Below, in pieces: positions 35,613-48,400 of a DNA stretch of 64,000 bases. Under the pieces are notes generated by a model, which saw only the letters and a program-made list of their open reading frames with translations, searched no databases and was not told where the DNA came from. Made by a program: the position numbers and the translations under genes. Source of the stretch: Scatophagus argus. Taxonomy: Eukaryota > Chordata > Actinopteri > Scatophagidae. The stretch lies in assembly GCF_020382885.2 (NCBI RefSeq), contig NC_058494.1:27006329-27070328 (forward strand). Reading direction: 5' to 3'. How positions within the stretch are numbered: position 1 is the stretch's first letter; the number at the start of each line of letters is the position of its first letter.

Positions 35613-35754
35613 ATGATGGTTAGGAAAACAACGGAAATGAACATTAGCAAAATAAATTTCAAGTACGAAACGCTAAAATAATCACGACGTCCACCCGTCA
35701 GTTCCATATGATTATATAATGTTTTATTTTAAATTAAAGATGTCACGACCTGCA

Positions 35755-35955
35755 ACGTTCGTATACAGCAGCTTGGATGGGGCTCAGTGTTACCTGTTTG
35801 ATAATTTGATAAAACATCTGATTATTTGAGCTCATTGTCTAAAATATCCTTATCCTCTTTAAAATGTCTTATCCTAAAAGGCAATCTTTCTAATGACAGC
35901 TGTCATATCAATGCTTTAAGTAAAAATAATATTTGCCTGTGAAGGCTGGTGAACT
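35755..35955 (-). repeat. Intergenic spacer block (copy 3)
   Basis: Matches 19833-20030 closely (TTACCTGTTTGATAATTTG, CTCATTGTCT, TGACAGCTGTCATATCAATG). It marks the right-hand edge of the amplified zinc-finger units, beyond which single-copy npepps begins. Confidence 0.7.
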
Positions 35956-36419
35956 AAAACGTAGAAGAACGGAAGGAAATTAAAGTGATCTGACTTTATT
36001 TAAATAACGTTATGATAAAGTCATAAGTTATCAATCAGAACAATAATATTTAGCTGAGTGGACTTGCTGTAGTCTACTTAAACTTCCACTTAAAGTCTTA
36101 CTTGAACTTGATTCAACGCTGACAATTAAACTGATACAGCAATTTTAATGTCACCTCATCGTCTTTCAATATTTCAGTTATTTCTTTAAAATTCAGATGA
36201 CAGTTAGAAAGTGGAAATACATATTAAAAGTTTTTATCCTTAAAGACGCTCTGTAATTGCTGGCTGGTCGGAATTTGGAGCGAAATCACGTACACCCTTT
36301 GGCACGTACGGTCAAACGTGATGACGTAGTGCCTGTAGGTCGACGCCGCTTAACTGAAGTTGTTTGGGCTATCTACGAGAAGAGATCTGTAGCTAGCGGC
36401 GCAGAGAGGGTTTCAGTTG

Positions 36420-39400
36420 ATGTTGCTGCTCCTGGGCCGCAGGGTTCCGCTGTCATTCGTTCAGAGACTTATTTCCTGCCCTCCACCCTCACTGTCGAGG
36501 CCCGTTTTGGTCAGCTCTGTACTGATAAATCTCAGAGCGATAACTAGAGGCACACACAGCACCATTTTCGTTAGCGCAGCCGGCCAAAATAGAGGAACCA
36601 TGCCCGAAAGGAGGCCCTTCGTACGGTTGCCAACTGACGTTTACCCAGTCAACTATGGCTTGTGTCTGAAGCCCGACCTGATCGACTTCACTTTCGAAGG
36701 AAAGCTAGAGGCGCTGGTGGAGGTACGTGTACCAGAGCGTCTGGCTGTACACATGGATGGATTTGTCTGTGCATAGCGGGGATCTTGTTATGTAATCTGA
36801 CCAGCTAACGTAGCTAGCTAATTTGCTGTGTCCGACTCATGAATCGGTTTAGCCCAGCAATCGTAACATAACCTAGCTTCATCTTAAGCTGGCAGTTGCT
36901 GACTAGCTTTCTGATGGGCCCACGTTGGCCGGAGGAGACCCATGGATGAAGGATCACGGTGCATTTCTGTCAATAGCCGAGGGCTAATTGACGCTAGCTA
37001 GTGTGTCCAGTGGACAGCAGCAGACTTGCACTCTCACGTTAGCTTAGCCAACCGTCTCATACCGTGGATGTTAGCCAAAAGCGCTCGGCAATGCGCTCGA
37101 AGTGTTTCGCGAGCAGATCGTTGCATGCCAGCATCGTTAACCTCTCGCACCAGCCATTCGTGACTATGAGCCACCATCAGTTCACAGGATTTTGATCACT
37201 GAAGTTGTTAGCCGGTGGCTAGCTAACGCTCACTGTGTTTGCTAAATCATGGCAACATCATGTCGCCCCCTCCCACCACCTGCCTCACTCACTCGTTGAG
37301 CTCAGCGTTAGATGTAAACATTTTTCAAACTGTTCTGGCCGTAAAGTGACACGGCTCGGGTGAATTAGCATGACAGCCGATTTTCAGAGCGGCTCTCGTT
37401 AATTTTAAACTATTTTACAAACAGGCTTATGAGTACATTTGAGGAATGCAGCCTGCGTTTACTGACGTTGGTGAGCGTTTAGTTGACTGAATAAGTTAGC
37501 GAATCGGTTGGGTTCCCTGTGACTTCCTGTCAAAGATAACACACTGACAAACATACCAGCTCACTTGGGTCAGAGATAGAATCAGTGTGCGTTTGGCTCC
37601 GATGTGCGGGCCCACAGGTGTGCTGGTTGAGTGACCTCACACCTGTGCCTGGTTGGAAACACTCCCTTGCCGCAATTTATCAGGAAAATCAATACAGACA
37701 ACGTTGTCATAGGTGACCTTTTTAAAATCTTCGCATAGCATCTTTTTCTAATGGCATTTGAATGGCTTCACTGTTGTGAACAGATGAAGTGATGGTAATA
37801 AAGACAACACAAATCCTTTAAAGCACATGGAAAATAACACAGGCTCAAAGTGGAAGTGAAATCAGGAAAGTTTAAAGTTCACAACCCAGAGAATGAAGAA
37901 TGACACCTGGCACAAGGAACGTATGTGGGACAGCAACACACACGCCCACACAACACCTTTAAGTGTTTACCTGCAGTAACTGCGAATCCTCATTTCAGCA
38001 AGTCTTCAGGTTGAGACCACCTGAGATTTTTTTTTAATGCTGCGTTTGCTAAGAGCTGAAAATTCCTGAACTCAGTCTCTTTTGGCAATACCTAGCTTAC
38101 CTATAGTCTGTCGAAAGCGACGCTAAAACTCAACAGGCTGGGAGAAACTCGGCTTGCCTGGCGAGTTTCACGATTATTCCCTCTCTGATGCTGTGTCAGA
38201 CGTGTCCATCCAGCAGCGCCACAAACTGTCAGTGTCACTATTCCTACAGCATCCAGGTGTGCCACTGTGTTGTCTCCCTCAGTAAGTTAAGTAGTCACAC
38301 GCTCTGTCCGAGACCCCAGTCTTCTGTCCGAGTTTGTACTGCCTTTCTTTGTTCATTTTTTCGGATAGCACTGGCTCTTCATCTGTGACCAGTTTCACCC
38401 TTCAGCCTCTGCAAGTTTCACTCACAGTAAGAAGGTTGATTCCCGTCCGAAGTGTCTGACCCAACATTTGGATTCACCGTCACGCGTGTCAAACAAAACG
38501 CAGTCAGAGCTGTGGCGACGGTTTCATTGGAGAGTCGCACTTGATTTAAACCTCATGTGTCCCAGCTGACAGATTGAAAATGTGGCAGAGCAGAGATCAT
38601 CACAGTGAGCAGTTATGCTGTTTCATGTCAATATTTACAGGTAACACAAGCCACAAATCAGATTGTGATGAACTGTGCTGACATCGACATCATCACGGCG
38701 TCCTTTGCACCACAGGGAGGAGAAGGTGAGGGTCAAACTTTGCCCCCCCCCACCCTTTTCTTCTTCTTCACAATGTTATTCCCTGGTTGTATTACACCTG
38801 ATTTTAAATTCTTAATGTTGGAAAATGAAATATTTCATACTCTGCTAATCCTCTCCTGCTTTTCTGTTGTAGAAATTAATGCCACAGGATTCAACTATCA
38901 AAATGAAGATGAGAAAGTCACCCTGTCATTTCCAAGCACTCTACAGAAAGGTGAGGAGCTCTGCTGTCCGTTGTTCCTGCTTTTTAAAGCTGATTCTGTC
39001 ATCACTGCTGTTGAAGAATAACAGCTTTCCCTCTTTGGTTGTGGCTGAATGAACAGTGCGACTCTCTTTGTACACGCCTCCTCAGGCTCCGGCACGTTGA
39101 AGATCGACTTTGTCGGGGAGCTGAACGACAAAATGAAAGGATTCTATAGAAGTAAATATACAACCTCTGCTGGAGAGATCCGCTATGCTGCTGTCACACA
39201 GTTTGAGGTGAGCTGATGGCCTCGGGGAAAAGGATGTTTTCTTTTGGGGAGGGTTGAGTGTATTGCTTAATCTGCTACTTGCCTGTGTTGCGACACAGAA
39301 GGGTGTGATGGTCATGTGACTGTTGTTGTTGATCCAGAATATTCCTAAAGATGAGGCAATATCTCTCATTTCTTTCTATTTTTATGTCTGTTCTGAAAAC

Positions 39401-42400
39401 GCTGCCGTATGTTGACCGGGAAAGTGGAGCGGCTCGGGACCAGCACGGTCTCGTCTGGGCTCGGGGGGGAGGGGCGTTCACTGGGAGCTGAATCTCACCA
39501 GTCACCTGCAGGATGAGCATCTGCTGTGTACAAACACAGATTCCTCAGCACAGTGTGCACACGCTGCAGGGTTGTGTTTTAGCTGAGGCGCTCCCATTCA
39601 TCACTCGTTCACAGATTGTGTAAGCTTTGGCTTGGGGATGCTCTCTGCACATCCTCAGAGCACACAGATGTGACACAGATGTGCATGAGAAAAAGTGGGA
39701 CAGCATATGAGTGAAACAAAAGCAGGTTTACTTTTGCAGAGAGATTTATTGCTGAATGTTGATGCAAAGTGATGACTGATGAGCTGCTTTAGTTAGAAAA
39801 TCAGGCTGTTGTCTTTGGAGCGTTACAGTTCAAGGTGATCACCTCAAAAATGGTCTCTGATCATATGTGATCACTGAACTTTTTTAAAAATTTTCTCAAT
39901 GGTTTCGTTTCCTCTCAGCTTGGTACAAATGTTCTGTTTCTTGGTACGAGTCTGCGGAAGTTTACAGTCACTTCAGTGCATTTCTGGTGACGCAAACAAC
40001 AACATGTGGAAAACTTTTAAAGCGCCAGTTAGTGGACCTCAAAGTACTTTCAGACATTCAGGTGATGGCCTGAAGACAAGGTAAGCTTGACATAAAGTGA
40101 TGAGTCAGAAGGGTCACGTCTAAAGGCAAAAATGTTGCTTCAGGTGACAACTCTGAAGCGCAAAGCCTGCCTGCTGAAACTGCTTCCAGCGCACAGATAA
40201 AACGCTGGCCGTGGTGAAACAAAGGGAAGGAGTCTCGCACAGCTGAATGACAGTCTGTGTCACTTTGATTTCTGAAATGAGGGAAAATACTCGAGCTTCA
40301 GGTTTCCATAAATGTCTTTTGTAAAACCTCTCAAACCGTTTCCACCCAAAGTGGAATGAGATAAACGACTTTACCCTGCATGTCTGTTTTACTCATTGAA
40401 TTGTCACGTTTGTATCAGTTGGACCGAAGACTCGGGGTCTCACTTCGTGTCCCGTCTCCCTCTGCCTCCCCTCCAGGCCACGGATGCTCGCAGAGCGTTC
40501 CCCTGCTGGGACGAGCCAGCTATCAAAGCCACCTTTGACATCGCTCTGATTGTTCCCAAGGACCGAGTCGCCTTGTCAAATATGGTACGTGTCATCTGTT
40601 CCCTGCTGCCTCTGAGAAGCGTCAGACCCCCAGACTGCCTGAGTCACTTTCAGCTGCCAGGTTTCTTTAGTCTGTCTGTCTGTGTCTGACTGTGCTTCCC
40701 CTCCTTTCGCTTCCTTCTCTTTTCGTGGCTTACGTAACAGAGGGCAAACAGTCGCTGCGTGTCCCACCTCTGGCTAATGCTACGTTTAACTACATGTGAA
40801 ATGTAACTACTGTTTTGTTTGGTTTGTCGCACCAACATGTCTTGTGTGTGCTGTTCACACTCCTCCCTTTCAGTGAGTTCAGCTAAATTGCATCAGAAAA
40901 CTTCGTCTGGCTTAGATTATTTCTCACAACAAGAAGCCTCCAGGCTAACACGGTTCATCTGGATGGTGACAATGAGGCTAAATTTGGGTCTTGCTGATAA
41001 TAACGTGTTTTTCTATGTCCTGTCCTGTTGTGTCAGTTTTTGAATCCGAACAGGCATCTTTCCACAGGAGGGAACAACAAAATTTGATTATGGAAGACAA
41101 ATTACCAAAGAATATTTATCACAGGACAAACAAACCTGAGCGCTCATCAGTTTCTCAGAGCCCAGAAGTAGTCAGATGGCTTCTTTTGTGTAAAGCCCCA
41201 AACGTCAGCAAATCCTGACATTTAACAAGCTGGAACCTGCAAATGTTTGAAACGATTAAGCGATTGCCAAAATTGTTTGCAATTAATCTCCTTTCAAGTG
41301 GAATAACTGATGAATTGCCTAATTGTCGCAGCTCTGCTGTATACGCGTAGTGATTCTGACGGTTGCTGAACAGATCGTCATGCACAGGCCTGAAGCGAGG
41401 CCCCTTCAGCAGGGCTGAACGCTCCACAGAGCGATGCCGGTTCAGCTCGTGACCTTTTGTGTCCACATATCTGCTGAAATGTATTTTCTCAACAGTCCAC
41501 CGTGACCTTTAGAGTCCTGTGCGACACATTTAGTTTGAACGTGCACGTGTACAGATGGATTTCGGTGGCTACATGCGGGCACGCCTCAGACCTGCCAGCA
41601 TTGGTACTAAAGGATGAGTCCAGTGATTTTCTAAATTTTTTCTATGTCAACAAATCCCCCAAAACACCAAAACCAACACTGAATGTGTCTCGTGTTCTCT
41701 GCCATAGTGCTCCATTGTTGTGAAGAGCCCTGCTGTGCTGGCTGTAGGCCTGAATGATGTGCAGCAAAGCTCTGAGATACTGTGACTGTTTATGAGTCCA
41801 GGATCATTTTGTCATTTCACTGAAACAACATAGAAATCTGGTGTGATTTTTGCTGGGCTCAAAAGATCCAAAAAGTTCAGCTCCTGCGATTCGGATATTC
41901 AAATTCATGTTGTTCGTTGTTCAGCCCTAACAGGATGTTCCTTCATGACCGTGAACACACACACCATCCTGCTGCTACACACACTCAGTGAATGTGTCCA
42001 TCCAGCAGCCAACCACCAATGGAAAATGAACCTTTTTTTAAAAAAATCCAACATGTATTTGTGAAGAGATCTTCACTGGACTCAAAGGAAATGGAGCTGA
42101 GACTGACAGACAGGAAGTCCTGCGGTGTTGAGGGATGCACCAACACGTTGTTGTTTTGGGTCGTTTTGTGGAATTTGTTTGCAATAAGATAAACGTCCTT
42201 CAATGTTTGATTTCAGATTTGTAGAAGACTTTGCTGCAAAGAGTCAGAGGACGAACCGTTTGGATTTTAATGACCCTCTCACGTTTTCCTCTAACGTCAG
42301 CCTCCAGACAAGCCGACATGTTTAGCCCTGCTGTCCTTCTGACACGCAGTATTTCAGCCCTTAGCAGCTGCCGGTGGGGCTTCAGACTTGAGGTCTGTTT

Positions 42401-45400
42401 GAGTAATTCAGAGTCGCTCTTTACCCCAAAAGAAACAAAGTAAAAGGACTGGGCCCTGAAGCTTCAGCTCCAAAACAGAAATCTGCTCCAGTCACATTTT
42501 AGCAAAGTTTCCCGACATGTTTGACTTCACTTGTTGTTTCCTTATGACTTCGCCACCCTGAGCCATGCAGCTCTGATCTTTTCCAGAATGTCATCGATCG
42601 AAAGCCATATCCAGATGATGAAAGCCTGGTGGAAGTGAAGTTTGCCACCACACCCATCATGTCCACATACCTTGTAGCTTTTGTCATTGGTGAATACGAC
42701 TACGTGGAGAGCCAGTCATCAGACGGCGTCACGGTACGCGTCTACACGCCCGTCGGGAAGGCAGAACAAGGGAAATTCGCACTGGAGGTGAGAATGTTGT
42801 CCAGACACTTTTGACCTTTCAGACGTGGTTTAAGCCTCAGTGGGTTCACTATGTGCTCTCGTGAGAATTTAACTCAAACACGACGGAGGGGAAGACAAAT
42901 GCACAGAAAATGTCCATCTTTACCAGCTTTTGTGGGATTCATCGGATTGAATTCTAAATTCTTGTAACTTTTCTAACTTTGACTTGTTTTCTGACCTTTT
43001 TTTGCAGGTTGCTACCAAGACCTTACCTTTCTACAAAGACTACTTCAGTGTTCCTTATCCTTTGCCTAAAATTGATCTCATAGCGATTGCTGATTTTGCT
43101 GCTGGTGAGTAGTCGTCGGTTTTCCGTTCTGTAGCTTGAGTCATCTCCTCTGAAAATGTTGAAACACAAACCGCTTCCTCCTTTTCAGGTGCCATGGAGA
43201 ACTGGGGCCTTGTCACCTACAGGTAAGCTTTACACGCTCTTGAACCTTTAAACAACACAAGCGGAAAATAAAACTCTTTATTTCGTTCACCCGCCACACT
43301 GCTGCCCCTGTGGCAGATTCTGGAAAATTTGAGTTGAACTGAAAATATTCTGAAGTGGTATACTGAATAATTATGATGATGACGATTAATAATTATGTAA
43401 TGGTGGCTTATTGGTAATAAAATAACTGATGATTCATGAGAAATTCCAAAATGTATAAAAGCTACTTGACCGTTGTTGTATATGTTGTCGAATTTGGCAC
43501 TTAGGTTATCCCAGATGTTATTTCCCGTTGCTATGACGTCCATGAGAGTCAGGGAGGGAAGAAGGAAGTTGTGAATAAAACCTGAAAACATGGTGGCAGA
43601 AGCCGCATCGTGTGTGTTTCTCTCTGAGAAGTTCGTGTTGTTGTTGTCTGATTTTGGTCGACGGCGCTGATGGCCCTCTGGTTGGTCTGCGGTCAGCTGG
43701 ACGCGCGTCCACCTGTCAGCCGTCGGCACACGGCAGCGGGCTGCGTTCGCACCTGCTGTGGCGTGCAGATGGCTGATGGAGGAAGTGGCGACCTTCAGCC
43801 GTCTCTGTGTTAACCTGCGCTTTGTGTTGTTCTTCAGGGAGACGGCACTGCTCATCGACCCCAAGAACTCCTGCTCGTCATCCAGGCAGTGGGTGGCGCT
43901 GGTGGTCGGACACGAACTCGCCCACCAGTGGTTTGGAAACTTGGTCACCATGGTAACCAGCCGCAATTCTCCCTCAGCCGTTTCACAACAATAAGATAAT
44001 AAGTCATAACCGTAACAACTGGACACTAACTGAAAGGTTGTGTCTGAAGTGTGGGAGAAAATCTTCACATTTTAACCTGATAAAAGCAGCTCAAAAGGAG
44101 AAACTGGTCACTTTGTGTAGTTGTGTTTAACACTAAAAGCTTGGTCTCAAGATGCTAAACATTTTAATCTGAGGTGAAATGTACTGAAGTTGTTGTATAT
44201 AATAATTACAGACTGTGTGAATGTCCACATTAAAGGGGAGTAAACTTGTCTTGTTAAACACATACTCACACTCACAGAGACGTGATCCCTCTCAGTCATC
44301 ACTTGTGTTTATCTGCCCGCTGAGGACATGGCGTCAGCTCAGTGTGTGTGTGTGTGTGTGTGTGTACATGTACACAGGAATGGTGGACCCATCTGTGGCT
44401 TAATGAAGGATTTGCCTCCTGGATTGAGTATCTGTGTGTGGACCACTGCTTCCCAGAGTACGACATCTGGACACAGTTCGTCTCAGCGGACTACACCCGC
44501 GCTCTGGACCTGGACGCGCTGGACAGCAGCCATCCCATAGAGGTGAGCAGTGGGGGGGGTCATCACGTGATCACCTCACCTGGTTTATTTATTGAATGTA
44601 TTGATTTAGGCTGCGATGAGGTCAATAAACGACATGAAAGTCGTGACGAGTCTCCGAACATCATTTCTGTGTGCTCCAGGTGAACGTGGGCCATCCGTCA
44701 GAGGTCGATGAAATCTTTGACGCCATCTCCTACAGCAAAGGAGCATCTGTGATCCGCATGTTGCACAACTACATTGGAGACGAGGTTGGCTGTCCTAAAC
44801 TCACAGTTGCTTGCAGTGTAGTAGACTTTGGATTTTTATATTTTGTTTAATAAGTTTTGCTTCTTACTCCTTTTTTTTGTAGGACTTCAGGAAAGGAATG
44901 AACGCATATCTGTTGAAGTTTCAACATAAAAATGCTTCGACAGGTAAGAACAGACAGGAAGTACTCTTGCACGTTGGATGGAACAGCTGTGTAGCTCGAT
45001 CCCTAACCGTCTGAATCCCGGCTTGTCGCCTGCAGAGGATCTGTGGGACTGTCTGGAACAGGCCAGTGGAAAACCCATCGCTGCAGTGATGAGCTCGTGG
45101 ACCAAGCAGATGGGCTTCCCGATCATAGCAGTGGACCAGGAGCAGGTGAGCTTCACTGCTGTTCAGTCAGCCACAGTCTGTTTAAGTGACTGAACGAAGG
45201 AAAAACGTTAGGCGCGTTAGGATTGACAGGTTTGGAGTGAATAAATCAGGCGACACCAAGCGTCATGTGTGCCGTACAGGCTAAAGTACATGTTCAGTTG
45301 TTTGCCAGTCGTTCAGAAAGCTCAGAGAGAAGAACAAACGATAATAATGCTATAATGCTATTAATATCCGTGGAGACACAGATGGTGGAAACATCTCATC

Positions 45401-48400
45401 AGTCACTGCTGATGTCATCTCCCAGTAAGCACATCAACTCATTTTTAAAAATAAGCAAACGTGCCTGAAGTGAGCGTAAAAACTTTGATCAGGCCCCACA
45501 AACACATTGCAAAAGACTTCCTAAAACGCTGTCAGTTAGAAAAGTCATAGCTAACAGGATGGCCGAGGAAGCAGAGTAGACCTCACGTGGGCACTTCAGT
45601 ATTTAACCGGCAGAGTTCGCCAGACCAACCATCCGCTTGACTTTTTGTTCTCCAGCAGTAATGAAAAAGTGTTTGTCTGGTGGCTTCTTCTAACGTCTCA
45701 CCCTGTTTGGTCGGTGCACACACTGACCACACGATGTCGTTTATAGCAAGGTGACGACCGCATCCTCAAGATATCTCAGAGAAAGTTCTGTGCCAGTGGA
45801 CCACATAACGGTGAGAGTTCGTTTGCATCAAGTGTTTTCAGACCAAAAGCCCACACACAGGGGTTAGTGCCGTGGCAGCTTCTCATTGGCTCTTCCGCTC
45901 GTCTGTCGGACAGGTGAGGACTGCCCCAGCTGGATGGTCCCCATCAGTATTTGTACCAGCGAGGACCCCAAATGCACCAAGCTCAAGGTTCTGCTGGACA
46001 GACCCGAGACGACCATCACTCTGAGCGACGTCAGCACGGACCAGTGGGTCAAGGTGAGGTCAGAAGAGTCCGATCAGGTATCACAGTTGGTTTGGATTGG
46101 GGCGGGGCTCCACAAAGCACCAATGCCTTTCCGTTTTCGAATATTAACAGCATGTTTGCGTTGTTCAGTGTGAAAACGTGACTGCAGGCGTGTGAAGACT
46201 GTCGAGTACGAGCAGACCTTTAACATGAGAGATAAGTCACCAAAAAAAGAAAACCTTTCTCTCCTCAAAGCAGGATAACCGCAGTCACTGAGCTAAAAGA
46301 TGCTTCACTCTGTCCTGCTTTCATGATGACATCAAAGCTCTGACAGAGTTCAGATTGGACTTCCTGGTTGTCAGTGGGGAGGAAGAGGATGTGGTCACTG
46401 CGAGCTCATCCACACTTCCTGTCAGCCCGGCAGAGTTTCTACATGTGCTCACCGAGTCTTCTAACATCAGTTTAGTCACTGATGATATTTAAACTTTTAT
46501 TCTGCTCATTTCACAGTGTAAATGTTGTTGTTGTTGTTGTTCCTTTTTGTGAAATCGGGGAGGAACTTGATGGGACTTGTTGTTTGATCCGTCATGGGTT
46601 TAACTCCCAAGTTAGAGCTGCTGTTAATTAAAAATGACCACGAAGGGCTGAAAATTGATTGGGCTTCAAGCGGCTGATGCTCGTCTATAAATGACATGTC
46701 CAGCGTGTCCAACATGTCCAATGCGATCCCTGCTCCTGTTACTCTGAGGCTCCCAGCTGCAGTTTAGAGCCACAGATTGGCAAAGGAAATCTAAATGAAT
46801 AAGATTCTCTGGCTCCTCCTGTCTGTTCAGTTTAATGGCAGGCTCAATTATTTTTGTATTTTCAGATTTTTATCCCTTTGAAGCTTCCCAGTATTATACC
46901 TTATGCATCCAAACCTCAAGGCTGGTCCACGTTTTGGAGCTTTAGAGTCTCTCTAAAAGCTTTGCCTGACTTTGCGAGCTGCAGGTGTGTGTCTGTGTGA
47001 ACCTGGTTCAGGGCGGGGCTGAGCCTCACACGGCGGACAGGATGAAGTGAGCACTTCAGCTGAATTCACATGAAACCCAGCAACGCAGCTCCTTGGCACA
47101 GGATCGTCCTCGTGCTTTAGAACGTAACCAAACGGTCGGAAACGGCGTTTTATTCATCTGATTGGCTGCTGTGTTTGTGCTAACGCCACTCCCTCCCTCC
47201 CTCCCTCCTTTGTGCAGTGTCACTTTGAATTGATTCACTTTTAATATTGGATGAAAGCGAGAGCATCATCAACCTACGACGCTGCGTTTCGCTTGCAGCT
47301 GAGCAGAAAATGACGGCGCTCGTGTCCAGCGTTTGTGGAGATTTTGCCGCCACAACAAGCCCACTGCTGTCGACTAAAGCCTCGAGCTTTAGCGTTACGA
47401 TGATGCTCTTTCACTTACTTTAAGCCACGCTGAGTAAAAGCACTCAGTCTGGGAGATAAAAACGGTGACACTACGTTTTTCCCCACAGTCTGACCCAGTT
47501 GTGTCCCTGCTGTTCACAGATCAACCCCGGCACTGTGGGCTTCTATCGCATCCAGTACAGCTCGTCCATGCTGGAGAGTCTGCTGCCGGGCATCCGAGAC
47601 CTCAGCCTGCAGCCTGTGGACCGACTCGGCCTGCAGAACGACCTCTTCTCTCTGGTGAGACACACACACACACTCACACACACACACTGCCTCACTGCAG
47701 CAAATTCAGTGTTCCTCTCAGAAATCCACGGCCTTCAGGCGTCAACAAGTGGAACCAACAGGAAGACTGAGGAAGGAAAGTGAGGGATGACGTCTGGTGA
47801 AATGAAAGGAAGGAAGTCAAACGAGAAGATTCAGCTTCAGCCGCTGACGTTGACTTAAAACGGTTCCTAACACGACTGGAGTTTTTATGTTTGGCATATG
47901 ACTGAAGCCATGTTGGTGTTGCACAACATGAATGTTTTTATCAGCTCGCGTCACATGACCCACAGTGACCCTCAGCCTGTGGTCACTTTGTGGAAATATG
48001 ATTTACGTGAGTGACAGACCGGAAACTTTTGTCAGTGGACTCGACTCTGCGTTCATCCTCTGGTGGCTTCCTCCTTTCAGCTGCTGTCGTGAGTCAGTAC
48101 GATGGAGACGTTTTAGGCTCTTCTGTTTGTTCTTATTGACTGTTTGTCTGTCTAAGATGAAACGATGGGAATTCAGCTCGGTCACATGTTGAGCTCTGAC
48201 TAACGGCATCTCAGCAGGAGTCTTTGAAGTCGAGATGTTGGGGTGTTTTCAAGTCACAGAGTTTGATGTGAAGAATTTCTGCCTCTGGACGCTCTCACTC
48301 GTCCTTCTGAGGCACATCGTTTAATTAGCAAAATAAGGTGACGAAAAGTTTCCTTTAGAGCCGACTGATTTCTGTTATTCCCAACAGGAAAAAGCCTGTT

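Noticed and set aside
43217-44068. 283-codon minus-strand open frame across npepps introns 8 and 9
   Set aside because: It crosses npepps exon 9 in antisense, has no family resemblance and no splice or start context. It is a chance frame.
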